A stretch of 64,000 nucleotides of DNA. Origin: Candidatus Kuenenia stuttgartensis (GTDB taxonomy: Bacteria; Planctomycetota; Planctomycetia; Planctomycetales; Planctomycetaceae). The notes beneath the pieces were generated by a model. It saw only the letters and a program-made list of their open reading frames with translations, was not told the DNA's origin and ran no database searches. The translations under genes and the position numbers were made by a program. The stretch lies in NCBI GenBank assembly GCA_945904015.1, contig CAMDPK010000007.1:1-64000 (forward strand), in the 5' to 3' direction. Positions 9,271 through 18,035 of this stretch are shown one piece after another (position 1 is the stretch's first letter; every line of letters begins with the position of its first letter).

Positions 9271-9677
9271 CGCACCACCACGACGCGCACGGGCGAATTG
9301 GTGACAGCGACAGGAGTCGTCTTGGAAAAGAACTGATCGGCGGGCTGCGAGAACTGTCCGACTTGCTCAAGCGAAAGGAATCCGCAGGAGGCGGATCGGC
9401 CAAGTTCACTTGCCACACGATTGTCTTGGACTTCCAGCCGACGCAGTACGACGCGGCCTCGGTCAAGAAAGTCCGCAAGCTGTTGGGAGCCAGCCAAAGC
9501 ATCTTCGCGCGGTTCTTGGGAGTGACCGCGAAGACCGTGCAATCATGGGAGCAAGGTCAAAGCACCCCCTGCGACATGGCCTGCCGCTTCCTCGACGAGA
9601 TTCGCGCCGACCGCGACTACTGGCTCAAACGCCTGCGCCGCATGGCCACGCCGAAACGGCAACCGGCCGAGCGTTGA
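9267..9677 (+). CDS. HTH (XRE/HigA-like) transcriptional regulator
   Basis: The C-terminal half is a helix-turn-helix: SVKKVRKLLGASQSIFARFL, then VTAKTVQSWEQG, the recognition-helix pattern of XRE and HigA-type antitoxins. No ATG fits in this frame near the 5' end. The best start is TTG at 9267, whose TTGA overlaps the HNH stop, giving 136 residues. A later start before GKELIGGLREL is equally possible. A regulator of the HNH unit is the simplest reading. Confidence 0.72.
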   Translation: MTHHHDAHGRIGDSDRSRLGKELIGGLRELSDLLKRKESAGGGSAKFTCHTIVLDFQPTQYDAASVKKVRKLLGASQSIFARFLGVTAKTVQSWEQGQSTPCDMACRFLDEIRADRDYWLKRLRRMATPKRQPAER

Positions 9678-9828
9678 CAAAGACCACTCGCTTGCGCGTC
9701 GTGCTGGTGTCGCACACCCGACCCGCGTTGCCGTGTCGGCTTGTGGCGCGATGTTCACGCGCTTACGTTGGCTGGCAATTCCAGGCGCGCTGTGCGCGGG
9801 TCTCCTGGCCCAACTTTGTTTCGCGAGA

Positions 9829-11034
9829 TCAGCGGTTTGATGGTGGGATGACGGCCTCACCCAGCAATCGAATGGCAGACGCGGTCAGGGGCGAGCCATC
9901 GAACTCGATTTGAAGACACGCCTTGTTCGGGCGGTTGCGGAGATATTGCGTGAGATTCATCCAACAGATGGTTCCGTGTCCGTCGCGAATGACCAACCAC
10001 ACATCGCACGGTTGGCTTTGCCAATAGTGGAGGTGTCGATGCTTCTTCACGTCGAAAATCAGCTTGCCATCTACTTGTCGCAGACGCAGATGTGAGTCAC
10101 CGCTCCTGAGCTGCACGTAGATCTTGCGGCCACTCGCGTTGCCGTCTTTGTCCCGGAACTCCAACTCACCGTCGATGCCGTTATCGGCTTTGGTTAGATC
10201 ACGGAAGATCGCGTTCGCCTCACCGCAGATGGTGTGCATGTGGCCTTCAAGTATCTGTTCGAGTGCCTGCGTGCTGAGTTGCAAGCCGGCCAGTGCGTCG
10301 TTGGGTGATTGATTCGATGCAGCGACATCCGCCAAATCATCCGCGAGCTTGGAAAAAACAACGGACGTCGCGGGCATGGACGTGAGCGGTCCCTTTTTCG
10401 CGGTGCCTGGCGGTTGCTGCTCACCGCTCAGCGGATTGCCGCCGAGCTTCACCGAACAATTCTCTTTGCCTTTTGACTGCAACGATTCGAGTCGTACAGC
10501 CAACGCGACGAGCGCGGGAGCGGCTAAAGATTTCTGGATTCGTCCGATTTCCGAAAAGAGACACAGTTCGCGACCAACGACTTGGATTGGCGGTTCACTC
10601 GGACTCGATGGCTGCTCGGCAATCGGAGGTTTGATTGGAAGCCGAATTGTGGCCTCGGTGGCGTTCCGATGCGCACGAACTCCGAGTCGCCTCACGTTCC
10701 GTCCGTTCGCTAAGTCGTCGTCTCGTTCCGCCCAATTTCCGAGTGCATAAACGACAGAATAGAGTTCGTCCAACGCACGAGTGACGGCAACGGCATCAAA
10801 GTTAATGTTACCTGCCTCGGCAATGCACGCTTTGCCAAGACGTTCCAACTCTGCGATTTGTTCAACGCGATTGCGTCGCGTTTCTTCCCAGACTTCACGA
10901 GGTAATTCATCGGCTTTCGCCGGGTCGACCCAATTGTTGGAGTAAAAAAGAAGCTGTTCAGATTCGATGATCTGTTCGACATGGCTCCGAATTCGATCAA
11001 CAACGCTATCCGTCACGGCATCACCAAGTCGCAT
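9829..11034 (-). CDS. DUF4365-type (PD-(D/E)XK-like) domain protein
   Basis: This is a 401-residue protein read from the ATG at 11034. The C-terminal about 110 residues match DUF4365: D-N-G-I-D-G-E-L-E-F, then KIYVQLRSGDSHLRLR, then CDVWLVIRDG. The D...E...QxRSG pattern is a (D/E)XK-like nuclease core, with Arg where Lys is usual. The first about 290 residues are helical with a Pro/Gly linker and no known domain. A TTG at 11220 would extend it by 62 residues but would abut the divergent ATG at 11220 and leave no promoter space. A role in defence or mobile-element biology is plausible but unproven. Confidence 0.72.
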   Translation of the reverse strand: MRLGDAVTDSVVDRIRSHVEQIIESEQLLFYSNNWVDPAKADELPREVWEETRRNRVEQIAELERLGKACIAEAGNINFDAVAVTRALDELYSVVYALGNWAERDDDLANGRNVRRLGVRAHRNATEATIRLPIKPPIAEQPSSPSEPPIQVVGRELCLFSEIGRIQKSLAAPALVALAVRLESLQSKGKENCSVKLGGNPLSGEQQPPGTAKKGPLTSMPATSVVFSKLADDLADVAASNQSPNDALAGLQLSTQALEQILEGHMHTICGEANAIFRDLTKADNGIDGELEFRDKDGNASGRKIYVQLRSGDSHLRLRQVDGKLIFDVKKHRHLHYWQSQPCDVWLVIRDGHGTICWMNLTQYLRNRPNKACLQIEFDGSPLTASAIRLLGEAVIPPSNR

Positions 11035-11219
11035 TACACAGCGAGAGTTTCGATTCAGACACCGCTCGGCGGCGGCTACGGAGTCTAATCTCAACGCGGC
11101 AGGGTATCGCAAGGACTCGCACAGGCTTGAAAGCGCAAAGCTCTTCTCGAAGAATTGCGTTCGGAATCTGTTTGCCACGACATAGCTTTTGGCTGCTCTC
11201 GATTTGCAAGGGTCTGGCA

Positions 11220-12281
11220 ATGACGATCACGATGAACTGCCCGCATTGTTGCTCGAAACTCCGTGTCGAAGAACGGCTTGCCGGATCCACGCGCCCATGC
11301 CCGAAATGTCATCAGCCTGTCGCGATTCGCCCAACCGAGTCGGCGGGATTGGACATTGATGCGGTCAGACCACGAGTTTCTGTCACGCCGCAACATGAAC
11401 CAAAGCCGAATCTGGTAACGACCGTCTTTGGCCGCTTTCAAAGACTTCCGCCAATTCTTCGCTGGTCGGCACTCGCTGGTGGAGTAGTGATCGCCATGCT
11501 CGTGTTCCTCGCCCTTATGCCGCGAACAAATCCAGCGGAAGACCTGGCTCGGCGAGCAAAAGATGGTGCCGCATCCGCCACACCCGAAGAGTTAGCGGAC
11601 GCCAATGGAGAGGAGCCTAACCCGGCACTCGAAAAAGTGCCGGTGAAGAAACAACTTCACGGGCGGAGGGGCAACCGCGATCGTGAAGTCGAGATCGCCG
11701 AAGCCGCGATTGCTGAGAAGCCGAAAGAAGAAATTGCTGAGAAAGCAAAAGTCCAACCCGACGTACCCCCTTGGGAAACCAAACTCAAAGAACCCAAACT
11801 TGTCGCTGAGGAACTAGAGCAATTGCTCGCAAAATTTCAAGAAGATGAATTCTTTGCGCATGATCTGAATAAGAAGTCGATCCGATGTCGATTTGCGCGA
11901 ACGAAAGCGAATCTATCGAGAGACAACAAAGACCCTTCAATTGAACTTGGGCACATGTTTATCAACAAGATGGAATATGACTTCAAGAATGGCGTTTTTT
12001 CGGTAGTAGCGACTGTCGAACTCGCAGGTACCAACCTGTCGGCAGAGGAGTACGTCAATCTTTTGGGAAACCGCTATTTGACGTTTTCGATACCAGTTGG
12101 CGAGGAGGAAGCGCGACAATTCAACTTATGGTACAAAGCGGCGCATCTAGGATTGGACGTCCAATTCGAGATTGTTGGATTTCGCAATCAATCGGAATAC
12201 TCCACTTTCTGGGAGCAGAATCTGAAGCACACATATTTCAGCACAAAAATAAGAAGTGCGAAATTTATTTTTGTGCCATAG
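11220..12281 (+). CDS. Zinc-ribbon, single-pass membrane protein
   Basis: This 353-residue protein begins with a zinc ribbon (C7-C10 and C27-C30), of the kind found at the N-terminus of many planctomycete membrane proteins. A Pro-rich stretch follows, then one hydrophobic segment (about residues 79-98), a charged Lys/Glu/Ala coiled region (about 115-200), and a folded C-terminal domain of unknown family (about 210-353). The topology suggests a cytoplasmic zinc ribbon and an external C-terminal domain. AT content rises in the last third, unlike its neighbours, which may mean a foreign domain. Function unknown. Confidence 0.75.
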   Translation: MTITMNCPHCCSKLRVEERLAGSTRPCPKCHQPVAIRPTESAGLDIDAVRPRVSVTPQHEPKPNLVTTVFGRFQRLPPILRWSALAGGVVIAMLVFLALMPRTNPAEDLARRAKDGAASATPEELADANGEEPNPALEKVPVKKQLHGRRGNRDREVEIAEAAIAEKPKEEIAEKAKVQPDVPPWETKLKEPKLVAEELEQLLAKFQEDEFFAHDLNKKSIRCRFARTKANLSRDNKDPSIELGHMFINKMEYDFKNGVFSVVATVELAGTNLSAEEYVNLLGNRYLTFSIPVGEEEARQFNLWYKAAHLGLDVQFEIVGFRNQSEYSTFWEQNLKHTYFSTKIRSAKFIFVP

Positions 12282-12320
12282 CGAGAGTTGTCGGCGGTGC
12301 TGCGGTTCGTCTCTTTGTCG

Positions 12321-12398
12321 CTGCTCAGCTTGGCCCCTATTGGGCCACGAAGTCGTGGAATCTTGAGCTACAGTCCGGGCCAATAGCCTGGGGCAGCG
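12321..12398. repeat. Imperfect inverted repeat in intergenic region
   Basis: The left arm resembles CTGCTCAGCTTGGCCCCTAT and the right arm ends GCCAATAGCCTGGGGCAGCG, which are imperfect inverse complements. It falls in the 295-nt gap between two rightward genes, so it could act as a terminator or be a decayed REP element. The rest of the gap shows no gene. Confidence 0.5.
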
Positions 12399-12576
12399 AA
12401 TCCGGAGTGACGTCTCCGTCAGCATGGCGGTGCGACGCAGAGTCAAAAAGCATGGCGGCTGGCGGCCTCGGTGGAGCCTGAGTTTGACCGCTGTTGACTG
12501 CGCGCTGATCCGTCGTATCTTATCCACCGTATCCCGTTGAATCGTCTGAGTCGTCGTGCCCGAAAGCGAGCGATCA

Positions 12577-13617
12577 ATGGATCTTCAAACCGCCCCTGCG
12601 CGAATGGTTGAAGCCACTCTCTTCGCCTTCCTGGTTTCAACCGCTGCCCTCATGCCGTTCGCTCCAACGCTGGCCTCACCGCCGGCCGAGCCGCAACGTG
12701 ATGTCCAGGCGGGCGTTCTCAGCGGTATGTCCTATCTCGAACTCAAAGGCCTCGACTGGAGGCGCGAACGGAAGTGCTCCTCGTGCCATCATGTGCCGAT
12801 GATGATCTGGACGCAGCAAGAGGCGCGGCGACGGGGAGTCAAGGTGAATGAGGCCGCCCTGCAAGAGGCCACGGATTTTTTGCTGGCGGGAGATAATCGC
12901 GCGAACATCCTGAGCAACCCGGATGTGCCGCTGCCAGGCAACGAGAACTACGCGAAGCTGGGCCCGCTCTACACGATGATGGCGTTTCGCGAGTACCCCG
13001 TTCCGCCGGCGGCGGACCCCGATGGAACCGTCCCGCGCTGGACTGCATACTTGCGTTCCAAGCAGCAAGCCGACGGCTTCTGGTTGCCGCATAGCGGCCG
13101 GCCTCCCAACAGCCCCAATGACGAGGAGTCGATGACGTTGACCGTCCTCTACACTCTGGGCTCGGACGCGGATGCCGACGCCGAGACGAAACGGACTCGC
13201 ACGCAGGCCCACCAGTGGCTCGCCAAGAACTTCAAAGGGATCACTCCGCAAGCACTCTGCTGGAGCATCCTCGCGGGTTACGAGGAGAAGTCTGCCGCCG
13301 CGCAACTGTTCGAGCGACAAAACGCCGACGGGGGTTGGAGTCAGACGAAAGAGCTGGCCAGTGATGCCCAAACGACGGGCCACGCGCTCTATGCCCTGCT
13401 CTCGCGCCGCAGCGTGGGAACGGACCATCCCGCGGCCGTCAAGGCGCGCGACTTTCTGCTGAAGGCGCAGACGCCGGACGGTTCGTGGTCGATGACCTCG
13501 CGACCCCGCGCCGACAGACCGGAGGAAGGCCCCGCCAAGAACCTGGAGCCGATCACCTACTTCGCAACGGCGTGGGCGGTGCTCGCCCTGCTGCAGTATC
13601 TTCCGCCGACTCCTTGA
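12577..13617 (+). CDS. Secreted terpene-cyclase-fold (alpha/alpha toroid) protein with a haem-binding motif
   Basis: This 346-residue protein has a Sec leader cleaved near residue 35. A CSSCHH motif (C67-C70-H71) can bind haem c. The rest is made of helical repeats with Q-x-x-x-G-x-W motifs (NADGGWSQ, TPDGSWSM), as in squalene-hopene cyclase and prenyltransferase toroids. The catalytic DxDD of hopene cyclases is not evident, so cyclase activity is doubtful. It is more likely a periplasmic protein using the fold as a scaffold. The ATG at 12577 was preferred to a GTG at 12556 because an AAGCGAG site precedes it. Confidence 0.75.
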   Translation: MDLQTAPARMVEATLFAFLVSTAALMPFAPTLASPPAEPQRDVQAGVLSGMSYLELKGLDWRRERKCSSCHHVPMMIWTQQEARRRGVKVNEAALQEATDFLLAGDNRANILSNPDVPLPGNENYAKLGPLYTMMAFREYPVPPAADPDGTVPRWTAYLRSKQQADGFWLPHSGRPPNSPNDEESMTLTVLYTLGSDADADAETKRTRTQAHQWLAKNFKGITPQALCWSILAGYEEKSAAAQLFERQNADGGWSQTKELASDAQTTGHALYALLSRRSVGTDHPAAVKARDFLLKAQTPDGSWSMTSRPRADRPEEGPAKNLEPITYFATAWAVLALLQYLPPTP

Positions 13618-13750
13618 ATTCCGGCGGCACGGCGACGCGACCAGAAAACTCGCGCGGCGAACGTGCGGTCGTCGGCTCACTTCGCGTGCAGCATGTCGGA
13701 GAGGATGAATTCCGAATCGGTGACCATCAGGCATCGAGCTGCGAAAGACA

Positions 13751-14533
13751 TCATGGCAGAACTCTTGTGACAATCGGCACACGCACAACGCGCGTGCGGA
13801 ACGAGCCGTCCGGCTCCAAGTCGAAGATGCGGAAACCCGGTGGGACGGAATCGGGGACCAGCATTTCAGTTTCCGGAAGGAATTGCACGCTTGTCGAGGG
13901 AGTCGTCAGCAGGAGTACGTTCGCTTGGGCGACCGTCATCTCGTGATGGATGTGCCCGCAGCAGACGAACTTCACCTGCGGTGATCGCCGCAGCAATTCC
14001 AGCAACCGTTCGGCATCTTCGAGTCCGATTTCGTCGAGCCAGCCGGTGCCGACCTTCAGCGGCGGGTGATGCAAAAACACTGCCGTCGGCCGGAGCGGTT
14101 CGGCCGCCAACTCGCGCGCGAGCCAATCTCGCTGAGACTCGCCCAATTGACCGCGCACTTCACCGGGCAATTGCGAATCGAGTCCGATCAGCCGCCAGCC
14201 GCCGATCGCATCCGCGAAGACGTTGCGATCGTCCACGACAGTCACACGATCGCCGAAGACTTGCCGCATGAAACCGCGATTCTCGTGATTGCCAGGGATC
14301 AACCGCAGCTTCGGCAGCCAATCGCCGAGCAGTTCGCGGAGCACTTCGTAGGTTTCCCGGAGTTCATCGTGAGCCAAGTCGCCGGTGACGATCAGCCGCT
14401 CGGCCGAACCGAAATCTCGCCGCAAGACGTCGAGCACCGCCTGCAAATTGGTGCGAGTGCAGACCCCCTTCAATTCGCCAAGCGGATCAGCCAACAGATG
14501 CAGGTCGGTGATTTGCACAATGCGCGCGGTCAT
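13751..14533 (-). CDS. Calcineurin-like phosphoesterase, CpdA (cAMP phosphodiesterase) type
   Basis: This 260-residue metallophosphoesterase has all family motifs in order: QITDLHLL near residue 7, VTGDLAHDE near 49, PGNHE near 80, a FLHHPPL motif, and CGHIHHE near 192. These form the two-metal site. Size and the GNHE/GHIHH spacing match the CpdA branch that hydrolyses 3',5'-cAMP, but many relatives act on other phosphodiesters. No signal peptide is visible, so it is cytoplasmic. The 133 nt between this stop and the upstream convergent gene shows nothing else. Confidence 0.85.
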   Translation of the reverse strand: MTARIVQITDLHLLADPLGELKGVCTRTNLQAVLDVLRRDFGSAERLIVTGDLAHDELRETYEVLRELLGDWLPKLRLIPGNHENRGFMRQVFGDRVTVVDDRNVFADAIGGWRLIGLDSQLPGEVRGQLGESQRDWLARELAAEPLRPTAVFLHHPPLKVGTGWLDEIGLEDAERLLELLRRSPQVKFVCCGHIHHEMTVAQANVLLLTTPSTSVQFLPETEMLVPDSVPPGFRIFDLEPDGSFRTRVVRVPIVTRVLP

Positions 14534-14622
14534 CGAAAAAAGACTCCTCTGCCGCGATCGTAAACCGCGATCTGGCTGGCGAGAACCTTGGAGTGCGGTG
14601 TGTCAGCACCGCTTTGGTTCAA

Positions 14623-14658
14623 TGAAAAGGCCGTTCGAGTGAAGTCACTCGAACGGCC
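14623..14658 (-). terminator. Rho-independent terminator of the YTV gene
   Basis: A perfect 14-bp stem (GGCCGTTCGAGTGA with TCACTCGAACGGCC, loop AG) lies 30 nt after the YTV stop on the minus strand and is followed on that strand by TTTTC. Confidence 0.85.
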
Positions 14659-14688
14659 AGTGGTCAGGCGAGATTGAATTGAAAGTCG

Positions 14689-16050
14689 TTACGCCTTCGG
14701 TGCGCCATCTTCGGCGGGCTTGGGCGCGTCGGTCTTCGGCTCTTCTTCCTTGGGCGGCTGCGCTGGCTGCGGTTCGGCTTCCGGTTTCAAGACTTTGTGC
14801 TCTTGAGCGTCACCTGCCGGAGCGGCCACTCCACACGAGCTGCAACCGGTCGGAGTCGGATTGCAGACCGTCACGGGGACCATCTGGCAGACTTCGTAGG
14901 CCACTTGCTTCGGCACGCAACGAGCCACCATCCGGGTGTACGTCGTCGGCACTTGCTTGGCGACGCAACGAGCGACTCGCTGAGTCACCGTGTACGGCAC
15001 TTGCTTGCAGACTTGGTACGGAATCTGGCAGGTCTTGGTCTCTTCGACGTTCTTGTACGTCGTGCAAGGGACGCTGCGGACGTGCTCTTCCTTAACCCAG
15101 CGGCAAGTTTGGACCGGCACCTTTTGAGTGACCGTCTCGTTCACATACCTGACGGTTCGGACCGGAATCCGATCGACCACTTCTTCATTGACCATGCGGC
15201 AGGTACGGACCGGGATGCGATCCACAACAACTTCCGGGACGTAGCGGCAAACTTGTTGCGGGCAGATTTGGCGAACGACTTGCGGCTCGTAGGTCGTGTA
15301 GTTGACTTGGCGTTGCACGACTTGCGTTTGCCAGACTCGATAAGTGATTGGCTGCACATTTTGCTGCCAGCCCATTGTCGGAGTCTGGCTGCACGGATTG
15401 CATTGCCACTTCGGTGTCGGCAGTCCGTAGTAGCAGTCCTGCTTGCAGACCCATTGGCCGCAGACTTGCGGCACTGTCGCACAGCGAGTCACCGGACGCA
15501 TGACCGTGTGGCAAACTTCGCGATTGATCGTTTCCGTCACGGGACGCATCACAGTCCGGCGGCACTCGCGAAAGCTGTCTTCAAAGACTTGCTTCTGGAC
15601 GGTGCGACGGCACTCGCGAACCGATTCTTCCCAAACGGGCTTGCAGACCGTGTAGCTGCGCTCTTGTTCGCAGGTCTCGTTGATCTGCCTCATGACCGTG
15701 TAGCGTTCTTCGCGAGCGGCGGTCTCGGCAACTTGGCGGCAGACCGTGTAGGTTTGCTCGCGATAGGCAGTCTCGACGACCGTTCTGTTGCAGGTGACTT
15801 GTTGCTCGTCCCAAACAGTCTCATAGACCGTCTTGTTGCAGTTGACTTGTTCGGGTTCGTAGACCGTCTCGTACACGGTGCGATAGCAGGTCTGGCGTTC
15901 GACCTTGCACGACGTGTAACACGCCGACGGCTGGCAAGCGTTCGTGGGGCAACTGCCGTAGTTGCAGCTACCGCAATAACCGCCCGCTTGAGCAGTGCTC
16001 GCGGCGGCGAGGGTGGCGACGGCCACCAATCCCAACAGAATGGCTCTCAT
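14689..16050 (-). CDS. Secreted Cys-rich YTV-repeat protein
   Basis: This 453-residue protein starts with a Sec signal (MRAILLGLVAVATLAAAS) cleaved after AQA. The mature part is built almost wholly of short repeats of the type C-x-T-V-x-(E/R)-x-V-x-(E/D)-x and Y-T-V-C-(R/K), the YTV repeats known from planctomycete surface proteins. Many evenly spaced Cys residues point to disulfide cross-linking in the cell envelope. The C-terminus is Pro/Glu/Lys-rich. The ATG at 16050 is preceded by GGGAG. A long upstream extension of the frame has no signal sequence and is not used. It ends in a strong terminator and is probably well expressed. Confidence 0.9.
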   Translation of the reverse strand: MRAILLGLVAVATLAAASTAQAGGYCGSCNYGSCPTNACQPSACYTSCKVERQTCYRTVYETVYEPEQVNCNKTVYETVWDEQQVTCNRTVVETAYREQTYTVCRQVAETAAREERYTVMRQINETCEQERSYTVCKPVWEESVRECRRTVQKQVFEDSFRECRRTVMRPVTETINREVCHTVMRPVTRCATVPQVCGQWVCKQDCYYGLPTPKWQCNPCSQTPTMGWQQNVQPITYRVWQTQVVQRQVNYTTYEPQVVRQICPQQVCRYVPEVVVDRIPVRTCRMVNEEVVDRIPVRTVRYVNETVTQKVPVQTCRWVKEEHVRSVPCTTYKNVEETKTCQIPYQVCKQVPYTVTQRVARCVAKQVPTTYTRMVARCVPKQVAYEVCQMVPVTVCNPTPTGCSSCGVAAPAGDAQEHKVLKPEAEPQPAQPPKEEEPKTDAPKPAEDGAPKA

Positions 16051-16357
16051 GAAATATCTCCCAAGGGTGTGGATCACGTCGCCAAGCGAGGGGGTATCTC
16101 TGGCGGCAGACGGAATCGTCTCGAATCGTTTGGAAACAAAAACCACCAGTCTGGTTTTCCGGTTTGTGGCAGTAGCGTAAGTTGCGTTGTGTCGTCCCGT
16201 GAGCGAAAAGCTCTCGATTCTCCCGGTCTCGCGGCGAGGAACGGTTTTCACACCGCACGACTGTTACTTCCGGCAAGGTTTCCCCAAGTTCGAGCGAAAA
16301 ATGAAGGTTGGGGAAGTGCATCCAGCCCACCAATTTCGCTAACCCGCAAAGTTTGAC
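16051..16357. other. Divergent promoter region
   Basis: About 300 nt between the leftward YTV gene and the rightward FAD oxidase. No gene is apparent. It should hold both promoters, and the YTV ribosome-binding site GGGAG is next to 16050. Confidence 0.45.
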
Positions 16358-17779
16358 ATGCTCGATACAACCGAATCACTGAGCAAAACCGCCAACTTCG
16401 CCAGTCCGGAAGAGCGAAACAGGGTCGTTCAACAGCTTCAGACTTTGCTCGGCGATCGCTGCTCAGTTCTGCCTGGCGATCTCGATCAGCACGCGAAGGA
16501 CGTCTCGCATCACAAGCCGCAGCGGCCGGACTGCGTGGTCTTCCCACTGTCGAATGACGAAGTCGCCGCCGTCGCGTCACTGTGCCATAAAAGTCGCGTG
16601 CCGATCATCCCGTTCGGCACGGGCACGGCGGTCGAGGGCGGAGTCGTCGCGATTCACGGTGGAGTTTGCGTGGACCTCAGCCACATGAATCGCATCCTGC
16701 GATTCAGTCCCGACGACATGGACGTCACCGTGCAAGCCGGTGTGACACGGTTACAGCTCAACAAATACCTCGACGAGTCAGGCACAAACCTCTATTTCCC
16801 AATCGACCCAGGTGCCGACTGCACGCTCGGCGGCATGACCGCGACACGAGCCTCCGGTTCCGCCGCCGTGCGCTACGGCACGATGCGCGACCGAGTGCTC
16901 GCGCTCACCGTCGTCTTGGCACACGGAGAAATCATTCGCATCGGCTCGCGTGCGCGAAAGTCATCAGCCGGCTATGACCTGACGCATTTGTTCGTCGGCT
17001 CGGAAGGAACGCTCGGACTCATCGCCGAGGTGACGCTGCGATTGGCTCGCAAACCCGATGCTGTGTCCGCCGCAGTGTGTGCGTTTTCTGATGTCGATGC
17101 CGCCGTGCATGCGGCGATCGCGATTCTCACCACCGGCATCCCGATGGCACGCCTCGAACTGCTCGACGAAGTACAAATGGCAGCGGTCAATCGTTACAGC
17201 GTCTTGAACTATCGCGAGTCACCGACGCTCTTCTTGGAATTTCACGGCAGTCCCTCGAGCGTCGCCGAGCAAACGGAAGCCGCCCGCGCGATTATTCACA
17301 GATTCACGAGCGAAGAGTTCCAATGGGCGACCGACGAGGCCGACCGACGACAATTGTGGCAAGCACGACACGACAGCTACTACGCCTCGCTCGCCCTGCG
17401 TCCCAATGGTGCCGGCTACGTCACTGACGTCTGCGTCCCGATCTCGAATCTTGCCGAGTGCATCCACCGATCCAAAGAGACGCTGAAGACCACCCGCATC
17501 CCGGCCCCGTTGTTCGGCCACGTCGGCGACGGCAACTTCCACGTCGTGTTCTCGATTGATCCAAACTCAGCCGAGGAACTCGCCGAAGTCCAACGTCTCA
17601 GCGACGAGATCATCACTCACGCCCTCGCGCTCGACGGCACTTGCACCGGTGAGCACGGCATCGGTCTCGGCAAGCGTGCTGCTCTGCGGCGCGAGTTCGG
17701 ACCCGCCGTCGATGCGATGCGGGCGATCAAAACCGCCCTCGATCCACACGGAATCATGAATCCCGGCAAGGTGCTGTAA
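16358..17779 (+). CDS. FAD-linked oxidase, D-lactate dehydrogenase / glycolate oxidase subunit GlcD type
   Basis: This 473-residue cytoplasmic flavoprotein oxidises a 2-hydroxy acid such as D-lactate or glycolate. The N-terminal half is the PCMH-type FAD-binding domain (FGTGTAVEGG near residue 88, then LGGMTATRASGS and SSAGYDLTHLFVGSEGTLG). The C-terminal half is the FAD-oxidase C domain with GHVGDGNFHVVF and GTCTGEHGIGLGKR supplying metal and substrate ligands. No Fe-S partner (GlcF) is adjacent, which favours the single-subunit D-lactate dehydrogenase group. The 256 nt after it before the next operon shows no convincing gene. Confidence 0.92.
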   Translation: MLDTTESLSKTANFASPEERNRVVQQLQTLLGDRCSVLPGDLDQHAKDVSHHKPQRPDCVVFPLSNDEVAAVASLCHKSRVPIIPFGTGTAVEGGVVAIHGGVCVDLSHMNRILRFSPDDMDVTVQAGVTRLQLNKYLDESGTNLYFPIDPGADCTLGGMTATRASGSAAVRYGTMRDRVLALTVVLAHGEIIRIGSRARKSSAGYDLTHLFVGSEGTLGLIAEVTLRLARKPDAVSAAVCAFSDVDAAVHAAIAILTTGIPMARLELLDEVQMAAVNRYSVLNYRESPTLFLEFHGSPSSVAEQTEAARAIIHRFTSEEFQWATDEADRRQLWQARHDSYYASLALRPNGAGYVTDVCVPISNLAECIHRSKETLKTTRIPAPLFGHVGDGNFHVVFSIDPNSAEELAEVQRLSDEIITHALALDGTCTGEHGIGLGKRAALRREFGPAVDAMRAIKTALDPHGIMNPGKVL

Positions 17780-18035
17780 GCGAGAAACCAACTCGCTGAT
17801 TCACGACGGCTTGAACTTGACGGTTTGGCGCGCTGGCTTTGGCGAACAGGCTTCGTGAAACTCCCTGTCGACTCGTGGGTCCGGCGATGGCGGGACAATT
17901 TCCACTTTACGAGAGAGCGGATTGGCTCAGACTTGTCGGTGTTGAACCAGCTTTTCGCCGACGAATACACTGGCGGAGCGAAGTCTGGCAACGCTGCGTT
18001 CGCCGAAAGACCTCCTGGTGATTGACGAAGGTCAC

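Noticed and set aside
12676-13788. Long open frame on the minus strand opposite the terpene-cyclase-fold gene
   Set aside because: It is Arg-rich, has no domain or ribosome site and mirrors a well-supported gene on the plus strand.
17825-18025. Small plus-strand frame before the large operon
   Set aside because: No ribosome site or motif, and it runs into the start of the DUF4175-like gene in another frame.
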